Origin: Nannocystis pusilla
Lineage (GTDB): Bacteria; Myxococcota_A; Polyangia; Nannocystales; Nannocystaceae
NCBI RefSeq assembly: GCF_020073745.1
Contig: NZ_JAIRAU010000056.1
Coordinates: forward strand, 124,001-188,000
Direction: 5' to 3'
Length of the DNA stretch: 64,000 nucleotides
Part shown: positions 43,882 to 52,800 of the stretch, piece after piece
Layout: each line of letters begins with the position of its first letter
How positions within the stretch are numbered: the first letter of the stretch is position 1
Made by a program: the position numbers and the translations under genes
Notes under the pieces: generated by a model
Told to the model about the DNA's origin: nothing
What the model saw: the letters and a program-made list of their open reading frames with translations, nothing else
Database searches by the model: none

Positions 43882-45237
43882 CTAACGCTGTTCGAGCGCG
43901 ATCTTGCCGGCCGTCGAGGGCGGGCGCGCGGCGATCCACGCGAGCAGCGCGCTCGCGATCAGCGCCAGCCCGACGGTGAGGCCCCACCACAGCCCGGCCA
44001 CGCCCTCGCCGCGCCCGAACGCCAGCCAGTAGGCGAGCGGCAGGGCGACCGCGTAGTAGCCGGCGAAGTTGACCAGCGCGGCCTTGCGGGTGCGCCCCAT
44101 GGCGCGCAAAACCCCGAAGCCGACCACCTGGATGCCGTCGAAGATCTGGAACGTCGCGGCGATCGGCAGGCTGGCGACCGCGAGCGCGTAGACCTCGGCG
44201 TCGGCGTCGAACAGCGCCGGCAGCACGCGGCGCAGGCCGAACATCAGCGCCGCCGAGACGCTCATGACACCTGCCCCCAAGGCCAGGGCGACTCGGGCCG
44301 CGCGGTCGGCCTCGCGCGGGCGGTCGGAGCCGAGCAGGTTGCCGACGCGGGTGACCGCGGCCATGCCGATCCCGACCGGCAGCATGAAGGCGCACGAGGC
44401 GAGGTTGAGGACGATCGTGTAGGCGGCGAGCTGGGCGTCGCCGAGCCAGCCGGCGAACAACATCGCCCCCTGGAAGGCCCAGATCTCGAGCGCGAGCTGG
44501 ATGCCGATGCCGAGGCCGACCCCGACGATCGTCGCCAGCGCCTCGCGGTCGAGCGCGGCGCGCGACCACGGCGTCCAGGCGCCGTGGTAGAGGCCGCGGC
44601 GGACGATGAGCCACGCCAGCGTCGCGGCCATGACCACGCGCACCACGCCGGTCGAGATGCCGGCGCCGACGGCCCCGAGCGCGGGCAGGCCGAGCGCGCC
44701 GAAGATCAGGACGTAGTTGAGGCCGACGTTGACGACGTTGGCCGCGACCATGACCAGGAGCGCGGGGCTGGTGATCCCGCGGCCCTGCAGGTACGAGCGC
44801 ATGGCCACGTAGAGCAGCACCGCCGGCGCGCCGGGCAGCTGCGCGAGCACGTAGTCGTGGGCCTGGGCGGCGAGGTGCGGCGCCTGGCCGAGCAGGATCA
44901 GGCCGGGGCCGGCGAGGGTCCACAGCAGCACCACCGGCACGCTGACGAGCGCCGCGAGCACCAGGCCGCGCTGCAGCGACAGGCCCAGCGTGCGGCCGTC
45001 GCCGGCGCCGTGGGCCTGGGCGATGAAGGGGTCGATGCCGAGGACCACGCCCATGCCGATCGTCAGCACCGCGAAGCTCCACAGGCCGCCGAGCGCCGCG
45101 GCGTCGAGCGCCTCGCGACCGACGCGCCCGAGCATGAGCATGTCGACGATGCCCAGCAGCATGTTGCCGAGCTGGGTCAGGGCCAGCGGCACGGCGAGGA
45201 CGGCCAGCCGCCTCAGCTCTGCGACGACCTCGCGCAC
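43882..45237 (-). CDS. MATE family multidrug efflux transporter
   Basis: 451 residues with about 12 hydrophobic segments and MATE landmarks: LTQLGNMLLGIVDMLMLGRV at the N-terminus, GLWSFAVLTIGMGVVLGIDP, QAHGAGDG, ALLVMVAANVVNVGLNYVLI, and the second-half repeat GIGMAAVTRVGNLLGSDR. MATE proteins export cationic drugs using Na+ or H+. GTG start, no clear ribosome-binding site. It lies 70 nt upstream of the FAD oxidoreductase and may share its transcript. Confidence 0.9.
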   Translation of the reverse strand: MREVVAELRRLAVLAVPLALTQLGNMLLGIVDMLMLGRVGREALDAAALGGLWSFAVLTIGMGVVLGIDPFIAQAHGAGDGRTLGLSLQRGLVLAALVSVPVVLLWTLAGPGLILLGQAPHLAAQAHDYVLAQLPGAPAVLLYVAMRSYLQGRGITSPALLVMVAANVVNVGLNYVLIFGALGLPALGAVGAGISTGVVRVVMAATLAWLIVRRGLYHGAWTPWSRAALDREALATIVGVGLGIGIQLALEIWAFQGAMLFAGWLGDAQLAAYTIVLNLASCAFMLPVGIGMAAVTRVGNLLGSDRPREADRAARVALALGAGVMSVSAALMFGLRRVLPALFDADAEVYALAVASLPIAATFQIFDGIQVVGFGVLRAMGRTRKAALVNFAGYYAVALPLAYWLAFGRGEGVAGLWWGLTVGLALIASALLAWIAARPPSTAGKIALEQR

Positions 45238-45350
45238 AGGAGGTGTCTCTTAGCGCAGGCGCAGCCGCGCCGACCGCCGCGTCCGCGTGCCGATGCGCAC
45301 GCGCGGCCGGCTGCGCCGCGCTCGCAGGCGATCCGGGCTAAGCTCCTCGC

Positions 45351-45893
45351 GTGCGCCGCAGCATCCCCGAGCAGGACCACACCACCGGCCGCGACGAGCG
45401 CCCGAGCTTCACGTTCTCGCCGATCGGCGTGGTGCGCTCGCCCTACACCGAGCGGTTCGGCACCCCGCGCCAGCCGACGATCACCACCCAGGTCAAGGAG
45501 GACCGCGCGCTGCCCGGGCGCATCGAGCTGCTGCCGGAGTTCGCCGCGGGGCTCGCCGACCTGGCGGAGTTCGAGCGGATCTGGTGCGTGTTCGTGTTCC
45601 ACCTCAATCAGGGATATGGCCTGAAGGTCAGGTCGCCGCGCGACCCGGGCCGCGCCGTCGGCCTGTTCTCCACCCGCGCGCCGCACCGGCCGTGCGCGAT
45701 CGGCCTGTCGTGCCTGCGCGTCACCGCGGTCGAGGGCCGCGACGTGCACGTGCTCGGGCTCGACATCCTCGACGGCACGCCCGTGCTCGACATCAAGCCG
45801 TACGTGCCCTACGCCGACGCGTTCCCCGAGGCCCGCGCCGGCTGGCTCGAGGGCCGCGTGCAGGACGAGCCCGACCAGTTCCGCCCGCGCTGA
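45351..45893 (+). CDS. trmO: tRNA (t6A37) N6-methyltransferase TrmO (TsaA-like)
   Basis: 180 residues. It has the TrmO/YaeB SAM-binding beta-barrel signatures: FSPIGVVRSPYTERFGTPRQ, GLFSTRAPHRPCAIGLSCLR (the conserved R-S/T-PHRPN-type loop, here PHRPCAIG) and VLDIKPYVPYADAFPEARAG. The enzyme uses S-adenosylmethionine to methylate t6A at position 37 of tRNA-Thr. The N of the usual PHRPNPIG is replaced by Cys, a tolerated variation in some homologues. GTG start. Confidence 0.9.
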   Translation: MRRSIPEQDHTTGRDERPSFTFSPIGVVRSPYTERFGTPRQPTITTQVKEDRALPGRIELLPEFAAGLADLAEFERIWCVFVFHLNQGYGLKVRSPRDPGRAVGLFSTRAPHRPCAIGLSCLRVTAVEGRDVHVLGLDILDGTPVLDIKPYVPYADAFPEARAGWLEGRVQDEPDQFRPR

Positions 45894-45902
45894 AGGGGTC
45901 TG

Positions 45903-45930
45903 CGGGACATGTCCGTTGGGGCATGTCCCG
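45903..45930. terminator. Hairpin downstream of trmO
   Basis: CGGGACATG and CATGTCCCG, a 9-bp stem with a 10-nt loop, 9 nt after the stop codon. GGACATG family. Confidence 0.65.
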
Positions 45931-46135
45931 AGAACATTGATAAGAATAGGCGACATGCGATCGGCGAATCGTTGTGGCGGGCGTCACGGCGTACGGCAGA
46001 GCCCGCTGTGGCCGTAAAACCCGGTCTGCGGGCGCGTCGGGGCCTGAAAGCCGCAGGCGTCGGGTCGCGACCGCAACATGCCAAGACGTTTCGCGAATGC
46101 GCGAAGTCGTCTATGCTGGCCCCGGAGTCAACACC

Positions 46136-47116
46136 ATGCACAAGCACACAGTCAGTGTCTCCGTCGGCGCGTTCGCGCTGGCGCTGCTGCTGCCGGCGGC
46201 CGGACGGGCCGACCTGCCCCCGGGACCACCACCCGTGACCGCGGCGGCCGAGGCGCCGGCGACGGCCTCGGCCTCCATCAAGATCACCGACGAGGAGGCG
46301 CTCAGCGACGACATCCTCGCCGTCATCGACCTGCCGCTGGCCGCCGCCGACGCGCGCGCGGCCGGGGTGCCCGAGGCCGACCTGAAGGAGGCGCTCACCG
46401 TGACGCAGGAGGTCGGCCTCGGCGCCGGCGAGGCCAGCGACCTCGTCGCCGAGGAGGCCGAGGCCACCGTCAAGCGCGGCAAGGCCAGCGCGGGCTTCGG
46501 CAAGTGGGTCCGCGTCCAGGTGGCGTCGGGCCTGCACGGCAAGAAGCTGGCGGCCAAGATCAAGGACCGCAAGGAAGACACCAAGGAGCTGTCGGCCGAG
46601 GAGGCCGACAAGCTCAAGGTCAAGCTCGACGAGCTGGCGCAGAAGAACAACGACCGCCGGGCCAAGCTGCTCGAGAAGCGGCAGGAGCTGCTGGCCAAGG
46701 GCCAGAAGAAGATCTTGCTGGCCAAAGATCGCCACGACAAGCGCCTGGAGAAGCTCGCGGCCTCGTCGGCGGAGATCACCGAGAAGAGCGGGCAGGTCGA
46801 GCTGCGCCTGCGCGAGATCGAGGCCAAGCTGCCGACCGCCAGCGGCGGCGAGAAGGCCGCGCTCGAGGCCGAGCAGAAGCGCCTGCAGAAGATGGGCGAG
46901 AAGCTCGACAAGGCCGAGGAGAAGCTCGACGAGAAGCTCGACAAGGCCGAAGACAAGCAGGACGACAAGCTCGGCAAGATCTCCGACAAGGTGGAAAAGC
47001 GCGAGGAGAAGCTGGAGAAGCGCGAGGAGAAGCTCGACATGAAGGCCGCCGAGGCCGAGGGCAAGGCCGAGGGCAAGGCCGGCGCCAGGAAAGACAAGGC
47101 TGCGACCCCGCAGTGA
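46136..47116 (+). CDS. Exported Lys/Glu-rich coiled-coil protein
   Basis: 326 residues. Signal peptide (VSVGAFALALLLPAAGRA), a short Pro linker, a small helical domain (ITDEEALSDDILAVIDLPLA ... DLKEALTVTQEVGLGAG), then ~200 residues of highly charged Lys/Glu/Asp coiled coil with heptad-like KLDKAEEKLDEKLDKAEDKQ and EKREEKL units. Function unknown. Such proteins often act as envelope spacers or bind anionic polymers. It is followed 17 nt later by a small Lys-rich lipoprotein that shares the helical motif theme, so the two are probably an operon. Confidence 0.8.
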   Translation: MHKHTVSVSVGAFALALLLPAAGRADLPPGPPPVTAAAEAPATASASIKITDEEALSDDILAVIDLPLAAADARAAGVPEADLKEALTVTQEVGLGAGEASDLVAEEAEATVKRGKASAGFGKWVRVQVASGLHGKKLAAKIKDRKEDTKELSAEEADKLKVKLDELAQKNNDRRAKLLEKRQELLAKGQKKILLAKDRHDKRLEKLAASSAEITEKSGQVELRLREIEAKLPTASGGEKAALEAEQKRLQKMGEKLDKAEEKLDEKLDKAEDKQDDKLGKISDKVEKREEKLEKREEKLDMKAAEAEGKAEGKAGARKDKAATPQ

Positions 47117-47133
47117 AGGAAGGAGCACACGTC

Positions 47134-47535
47134 ATGCATCACTCCAGCACTCCATTCATTGGTATGGGTCGATTCGTCGCGGCGGCGCTGTGCGCGGCCG
47201 CGCTCGCGCTGCCGGCCTGCGGCGGCGAGGCCAAGAAGACCGAGGTCACCAAGACGACCAAAGTCGAGACCAAGACCACCCCCGTCGCCAAGACCGAGCC
47301 GAAGGCCGACGAGCCGGCGCCGAAGCCCGAGGAGCCGGTCAAGCCCGACCCGGCCCAGGAGAAGGTCCAGATCGCCGCGGCCGTCGCCAAGGAGATCGCG
47401 GCCGACCCCGAGCACGCCGACGACGTGCTCACCAAGCACGGCCTCGACCGCGCCAAGCTCGACGCGATGATGTTCGAGATCGCCGCCGACCCGGCGCTGA
47501 CCGAGGCCTACATGGCCGCGCGCAAGACCAGCTGA
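47134..47535 (+). CDS. Small lipoprotein with Lys/Thr/Pro linker
   Basis: 133 residues. Signal (FVAAALCAAALALPAC, lipobox LPAC), then a Lys/Thr/Pro/Glu linker (KTTKVETKTTPVAKTEPKAD) and a compact C-terminal helical domain (QIAAAVAKEIAADPEHADDV; LDAMMFEIAADPALTEAYMA). AAGGAAGGAG precedes the start. It lies 17 nt after the coiled-coil gene. Unknown function. The helical domain may interact with the preceding gene product. Confidence 0.82.
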   Translation: MHHSSTPFIGMGRFVAAALCAAALALPACGGEAKKTEVTKTTKVETKTTPVAKTEPKADEPAPKPEEPVKPDPAQEKVQIAAAVAKEIAADPEHADDVLTKHGLDRAKLDAMMFEIAADPALTEAYMAARKTS

Positions 47536-48317
47536 GCCGCGCTTCAGCGGCGTGAAAGAGGAGGGCCGGACGACTCGCGGGGCGAGTCGTTCGGCCCTCG
47601 CACAATTCGAGCCGTCCGGGCGCGGCGCTCGGCCATGCGACAGCGCCGGCCTGTCCTGGCGACGCGGCAATGACGAGGCGTGGTAGTGACACCGACGAGC
47701 GACGGGGCCGCCGGCGGGGACAGATCCGCGCCGTCGCGGCGCGATTCGGGTCGTACGGCCTGCGTGGCGTCCGCCGGGGCCGCCGAGGCCGGCAGCGGCG
47801 CCGGCGAGGCGCGCGCGCCTCCGCCTTTCTGCGCTGGATCACCATCCGCTGTGCGCGGGCGGCACCACCGTCGAACTCGCGGCCGGTGCCGCCATTCGCA
47901 CGTGCAGCCGCGGACCGGCGCAGACGGCGGAGCAACCGGGCAAGCCCGATCGGCCCGGCGCGTGATCCGCCCCACCCGGCGGGCGAGGCGACGGCCGGGC
48001 TTTGCCACCTTGTTCGTGACCGCGTCGGAGCCCGCGGAGAAGAGGAGCGCGAGCAGGCCCAATGATCGGACCACCACGTACGCGGCGACATCGTCCGCCG
48101 TCCACCGTCGGATCGGCGCTTCGCCGGATCGACGCGAGGTCCCGCCTGCGCCCTCTCGGCATTCATCCATGAGTGCACGCGCCGCTCCGACGCGGTCGCT
48201 TCATATCACGTCGATCCGCGCCGATTAGCCTGTCGCCTTCGTCGAATCGTAGTCGTGCCCCGCCGGCGGCTTATCGCCCGGCGCGGCGGTGTTGTTCGGA
48301 ACCCCGGAGTGATTGCC
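47536..48317. other. 782-nt region without a confident gene
   Basis: No frame here looks like a full gene. Two pieces read as protein-like: on the minus strand WTADDVAAYVVVRSLGLLAL, then LFSAGSDAVTNK (around 47990-48110, possibly a membrane helix), and on the plus strand LCAGGTTVELAAGAAIRTCS (around 47860-47910). Both are too short and lack starts, so decayed genes or chance are equally possible. Promoter of the protease gene expected near its start. Confidence 0.35.
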
Positions 48318-50006
48318 ATGCATGCGACACACAGGCGCGGACGCGTCGTGGACCATCGGCTCGGCCGCCTGCTCGCGCCGCTGTGCCTCGCGCTGGCGTG
48401 TTCGGGCGTCGACGATCACGGCGACGCCCACCACGTCGCCGACAGCGACGACGGGACCGCGTCGCCCTCGCCCGCGATCGAGGCCCCGTATCTGGTCGGC
48501 GAGCTGTCGTGCGAGGAGCCGTCGGCGGCCGGCGCGGTCGAGCGCGAGCTCTCGCCGGACGAGGAGACCGAGCTGCCGCCGCCGTCCGGCCTGACCGAGC
48601 TGCTGGCGCAGATCCGGCAGCAGGGCGGGCGCCCGACGCTGCACTTCGACACGCGCGCCGCGGGCCGCCTGCTCAACGTCCGCGTGCCGGTGCGCGTCCA
48701 CCAGGTCCGCCGCGTCGCCGACGCGAGCGACGACGACGTCGCGCTCGACCTCGGCGCGTTGACCGTGCATCTGACCCACCAGGCCGGGACCGCCCGCGGC
48801 GCGCCCGAGCTGGTGTTGCCGGCCACCTTGCCTTTGGACCAGGCCGTCGTCCTCAAGACCTACACCCGCGCCGCGGGCGAGGACGGGCTGGGCCGGGCGA
48901 CGCTGGCGATGGTGTCGGTGTTCGACCGCCGCGACGAGCACGCCGGGCCGGTCGCGACCCTGGCGATCGACGACCAGGTCCCGCAGGCGCGCGAGGCCGA
49001 CTGCGACGCGCTCGCCTATGAATTGGCGTCGGAGGTGCCGCCGGTCGCGGTCAGCTTCCCGCCGCTGTCGAGCTGCACCGTCGACGAGTGCGCCAAGACC
49101 CGCGCGGCCTGGCTGCGCGCCAACCACGACCTGCACCGCGTGCGCCAGATGCTCGACTTCATCGCCGCCAGCCCCCCCGAGGACCGGCCGTACCTGTGGG
49201 CCGCGGAGGGCGGGTCGGAGGGCGGCGAGCGGCTGATGAGCTACGAGAGCGACGACGTCGGCCCCAACACCGCGCTGGCGTTCTACTTCGGGCCCTACGC
49301 CGAGTATCGGTTCAAGGCCATCCGCGTCGCCTACGACCGGCTGTGGCGCACCTTCCACGACCACGAGGTCGGCGGCCTCGAGCTCGACATCGAGTGCACG
49401 CCCGACGGGCCCGGCGACATCTGCAACACCACCAGGCCGGGCGGCCACCACGCGGTCAAGAGCAACATGAAGCTGTGCGAGAAGGCCTATACGACGCCGA
49501 GCCAGGTGTTCGACGTGCCGCGCCTGGTGCTCCACGAATCGATGCACCACATGTTCGTGCCGTGGAAGGACAACGTCGCCCGGCTGTCGCCGATCATGGA
49601 CACGCACACCCACGGCCACGGGGGCCTGTGCGCCGGCAAGCTGGTGACCGACAAGGGCTACGGCCTGAAGAAGATCAAGCACCTCGCCGCGTACGAGAAC
49701 GACCGCGGCGACGATTGCTGGCACAACAACTTCGCGTTCCGCAACAACGACACGTTCGCCTACGCGGCCGCGACGATCGGTACCTACATTCGCTTCGGCT
49801 TCCTGGCCCGCTGGCCGCTCGAGCAGGCGCCCGAGCACGAGGACAACCTCCCCGACCCCGAATGCGGCATGCCGGGCGTGAACACGCCGCCGCCCGGCTT
49901 CAACGACCCGCTCAGCAAATGCTACAAGTCGGGCGGCCAGCTGGTGTGTCCGGGCGCCCACTCGCCGGGCGACCTCGACATCGGGGTGATCTGCGCGCCC
50001 CGGTGA
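48318..50006 (+). CDS. Secreted metalloprotease, aspzincin (M35 / Lys-specific) type
   Basis: 562 residues. Lipoprotein-like signal (LLAPLCLALACSG), an N-terminal beta-rich prodomain (~25-260), then a catalytic domain with the zinc motif LVLHESMHHMFVPWKD (HExxH) and a later NNDTFAYAAATIG, which matches the NADxYAYF block of deuterolysin-like enzymes, where an Asp completes the zinc site. Many Cys pairs (DECAKT; DIECTPDGPGDICN; DDCWHNN) indicate an exported fold. A predatory or nutrient-releasing protease is likely. It is convergent with the kinase gene at 50017. Confidence 0.82.
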   Translation: MHATHRRGRVVDHRLGRLLAPLCLALACSGVDDHGDAHHVADSDDGTASPSPAIEAPYLVGELSCEEPSAAGAVERELSPDEETELPPPSGLTELLAQIRQQGGRPTLHFDTRAAGRLLNVRVPVRVHQVRRVADASDDDVALDLGALTVHLTHQAGTARGAPELVLPATLPLDQAVVLKTYTRAAGEDGLGRATLAMVSVFDRRDEHAGPVATLAIDDQVPQAREADCDALAYELASEVPPVAVSFPPLSSCTVDECAKTRAAWLRANHDLHRVRQMLDFIAASPPEDRPYLWAAEGGSEGGERLMSYESDDVGPNTALAFYFGPYAEYRFKAIRVAYDRLWRTFHDHEVGGLELDIECTPDGPGDICNTTRPGGHHAVKSNMKLCEKAYTTPSQVFDVPRLVLHESMHHMFVPWKDNVARLSPIMDTHTHGHGGLCAGKLVTDKGYGLKKIKHLAAYENDRGDDCWHNNFAFRNNDTFAYAAATIGTYIRFGFLARWPLEQAPEHEDNLPDPECGMPGVNTPPPGFNDPLSKCYKSGGQLVCPGAHSPGDLDIGVICAPR

Positions 50007-50016
50007 GCGCGGCGCG

Positions 50017-51729
50017 TCACTTGTCCGCCTGGGCCTCGAAGCGACCGATCACCCGCCCGAGGTCCTCGCGCAGGCAGCCGATGCAGTCGCGGGCGACGAA
50101 CCAGTCGCGGCAGCCGTTCTTCGGCGTCTTGGCGACCATCTGCAGGCCGGGCAGGGCCCGCGGGTCGCCGGCTTCCTCGATCTTCAGCAGCACCGGGCGC
50201 TTGTCCTCGCAGCGCGACAGCTTCTCGAGCCACGCGAGGTTGCGGATGTACTCCGGGATGTCGGCCTTGTCGGCCTCGCTCGCGCCCGTGATCGCCTCCG
50301 CGGCCTTCTTGCGCGCCTTGTTGCCCGTGCCCGACAGCAGCACCTGGGCCGGCTCGGCGAACGCCGCCGGGATCTCCGCCAGGACCTCCGGCGGCGGCGG
50401 CGGCGGCTCGGGCTTGGCCTCCGGCTTGGCCTCGGGCTTGGCCTCCGGCTTGCCCGGCTTGTCGCCCTTGCCCTTGCCCTTGCCCGGCTCCGGGGCCGGC
50501 GTCTCGGGGGCCGCGACCGCCGCCGCCGGCGCGTCGGGCTCGCTGTGACGACCGCATTGATACACGAGCACGAGCACCAGCAGCGCCAGCGCGGCCGCCC
50601 CGTAGCGGAACAGCTGCGGCCGCTGGAAGGCCAGCGTGCGCAGGCGCAGCTGCCACGCCGGTATCCCCGGCGGACCCGCGATGAGCGTGCCGCCCGGGGT
50701 CGAGAACTCGGGCCGCGGCCCCGCCCAGCTGGCCGCGGTGGGCGCGTGCGACATGCTGATCGGGCCGGTGGACGGCCGCAGGTCGGGCCCGGTGCTGTGG
50801 ATCGAGTCACCGCCGCTGAAGGCCAGCCGCCGCAGCTCGTCGCGCATCGCCGCCGCCTGCGCCGGCCGGTTGTCGGGGGCGGGGGAGATCAGCTGCGCCG
50901 CGAGATCGGACAGGGCGTCGGGGACCTGCCCCGGAAGCATGTCGCGCAGCGTAGGCGCCGAGCCCGCCAGTTGGCGGGCGAACAGCGCCGTCAGGCTGTC
51001 GCCCTGCCACAGCCGCTGGCCGGTCGTGCACTCCCACAGGATCACCCCGAGCGCGTAGAGGTCGACCCGGTGGTCGATCGACTGGCCCACCGCCTGCTCC
51101 GGCGCCATGTAGCCCGGCGTGCCGATGATCGCCCCCATGCGCGTGATCGGCTGCGAGGCGTCGACGACCGCGCCGTCACCTGTCTCCCCGGACAGGCGAG
51201 CGATGCCGAAGTCGACGACGCGGGCGTGGAACGAGCCGTCGTCGCGCTGCTCGAGCAGGATGTTGTCGGGCTTGAGGTCGCGATGGATGATGCCCACCGC
51301 GTGGCAGGTGGCCAGCGCATCGGCGATCTGCCCGCCGAGCTCGGCGACCTGCCGCCACGGCAGCGGTCCGCGCTCGAGCCGCTTGGCCAGGCTCTCGCCG
51401 CGGACCAGCTGGATCACGAGGTACGCGCCGCCGTCGGGCAGGTGCCCGTAGTCCATCGCGCTGGCCACGTGCGGGTGATCGATCTGCGCCGTCGCCAGCG
51501 CCTCGCGGGCGAACCGCGCCTCGGCCTGCCCGTCGCCCGCGAACTCGGCGCGGATCGTCTTCAGGGCCACGAGCTTGCGCAGCTTGAGGTGCTCGGCGAC
51601 GAACACCGCCCCCATGCCGCCCTCGCCGAGGACCTCGACGACCCGGTAGCGCTCGTCGATGAGCCGCCCGATCCACAGCCCGGACAGCTCGCCCTCCGGG
51701 CTCGGCGGGGCGCTCGGCTCGGTGCTCAC
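50017..51729 (-). CDS. Hanks-type Ser/Thr protein kinase, membrane-anchored
   Basis: 570 residues. Kinase domain ~20-285, complete: GEGGMGAVFVAEHLKLRKLV, VALKTIR, IIHRDLKPDNILL, VVDFGIA and GTPGYMAPE. A juxtamembrane region and single TM (RYGAAALALLVLVLVYQCG) follow, then a Lys/Pro linker (GKGKGKGDKPGKPEAKPEAK) and a C-terminal extracytoplasmic domain with four to five Cys (LSRCEDKRP; NGCRDWF; RDCIGC). GTG at 51729 chosen because it begins just before the conserved kinase. Expected to sense an envelope signal and phosphorylate cytoplasmic targets. Confidence 0.92.
   Translation of the reverse strand: MSTEPSAPPSPEGELSGLWIGRLIDERYRVVEVLGEGGMGAVFVAEHLKLRKLVALKTIRAEFAGDGQAEARFAREALATAQIDHPHVASAMDYGHLPDGGAYLVIQLVRGESLAKRLERGPLPWRQVAELGGQIADALATCHAVGIIHRDLKPDNILLEQRDDGSFHARVVDFGIARLSGETGDGAVVDASQPITRMGAIIGTPGYMAPEQAVGQSIDHRVDLYALGVILWECTTGQRLWQGDSLTALFARQLAGSAPTLRDMLPGQVPDALSDLAAQLISPAPDNRPAQAAAMRDELRRLAFSGGDSIHSTGPDLRPSTGPISMSHAPTAASWAGPRPEFSTPGGTLIAGPPGIPAWQLRLRTLAFQRPQLFRYGAAALALLVLVLVYQCGRHSEPDAPAAAVAAPETPAPEPGKGKGKGDKPGKPEAKPEAKPEAKPEPPPPPPEVLAEIPAAFAEPAQVLLSGTGNKARKKAAEAITGASEADKADIPEYIRNLAWLEKLSRCEDKRPVLLKIEEAGDPRALPGLQMVAKTPKNGCRDWFVARDCIGCLREDLGRVIGRFEAQADK
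51179..51196. repeat. Short hairpin repeat inside the kinase gene
   Basis: CCTGTC-tccccg-GACAGG, 6-bp stem, in frame just after the DFG region (protein LSGETG). CTGTC/GACAG-type family. Confidence 0.4.
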
Positions 51730-52219
51730 CAAGGCGCGGCCTCCAGGTCGTGGGGGGACATGGCGGGGCGGAGTATACCCCGGCCTGCCGCGGGAAAAGT
51801 CTGTCTCTTCGGACAGGCCACCCCGGTTGCACGTGCTCCGCGCCACATCCGTGGAACACCCCCCGGACCCACCGAGCATCCCCGCGCCCGGTCCGAGAGC
51901 CAGCAGGCTCGACCGCTCGCCGCCTCCGCCCGTACACCCTGGCGGACGCAGAAGGCCGAGGGCAGACGATGAGCCCGCCGCAGACGCACGCAGACTCACC
52001 CTTCGCGTGAGGACCCGCGCACGCGTGAGATCGACCCCCCGGCACCTGCAGCCGGCGGACGTCGGATCTTCCATGGGGCGGGATCAGGGAAACCCGTGGG
52101 ACGGAGCAGGATGCGGATGTCCCAAAGGACAGGTTCTGCGCAGGGCTCGACGGGGCTCCGAGCTGTCCGAACGCGCAGGCGACGGGCGACGCTTCGCGTC
52201 GACTGGCGAGCGCGAGCTC
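51730..52219. other. Intergenic region without a recognisable gene
   Basis: 490 nt between the kinase start and the decayed Cys-rich copy. It includes a further hairpin-like TGTCTCTTCGGACA around 51802. No protein-like frame found. Confidence 0.35.
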
Positions 52220-52800
52220 TTAGAAGGGCTCGGTGCAGTCCTGCGGGCAGCTCGTCGTCGATTCGTCTGACACATGAGTCGCTGCCGCAGGGGACACGGT
52301 CCGTCTCCTCGCCGGCCGGACACACCCCGTGCTGCACTCTACAATCCTCCGCGCAGATGGCCGCGTTCTCATGGCGCTCGCCCGTGCCAGTGCCGCGGCT
52401 CCCGGCACCGGGTCGAGCAGCGCGCAAAGGTACTCGTCGGGCGTGCATCCGCCGACGCGGGGGCCGGTCCCGGGAGGCGCGCGGCAGGTCTCGACCGACT
52501 CGCCCTCGTTCTCCTTGCTGTTCCGCACGTGTCGGCGCCGGCATGGACGATGGCTCAGTTCTCTTGCGCGTCGCACACGGCCGCGGGCGCTTGGCCCGTC
52601 GCCTCGGACCACGTGCAGTCCGACGGGCACGCGTGCTGATTCTCGTCGAGGTCGCGTACGAAGTCGTCGTTGCCCTGCCAGGGCGGGTGCTCGGGCTCGC
52701 GGGCGCAGGCGATGATGACCAGCGCAAAGAGACATGTCCTGACGAACAGGATGTATGCTGGTCGCACCCGCGCGGCCGGAAGAAAGCCCTGTTTCGTCAT
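52220..52800 (-). pseudogene. Decayed duplicate of the adjacent Cys-rich lipoprotein
   Basis: The first 81 codons (52555-52800, ATGA overlap with the upstream gene) encode a lipoprotein-like start and a segment matching the neighbour: LDENQHACPSDCTWSEATGQ vs PDENQVSCPDDCAWSEATGE. Where the neighbour has DAQENW, this copy has DAQEN then TGA (W to stop). Further homology continues in shifted frames (ENEGESVETC; ENAAICAEDC) and ends with TSCPQDCTEPF, matching MTTCPQDCTEPI. This is a frameshifted tandem copy of the first third of the adjacent gene. Confidence 0.75.

Noticed and set aside
47536-48317. Possible genes on both strands in the 782-nt gap
   Set aside because: Only short protein-like stretches without starts or conserved context. 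Recorded as a region instead of genes.
52554-52560. In-frame TGA in the decayed Cys-rich copy as a possible selenocysteine codon
   Set aside because: The neighbour has Trp (TGG) there, no UxxC motif or SECIS-like hairpin follows, and frameshifts occur soon after, so it is a mutation in a pseudogene.
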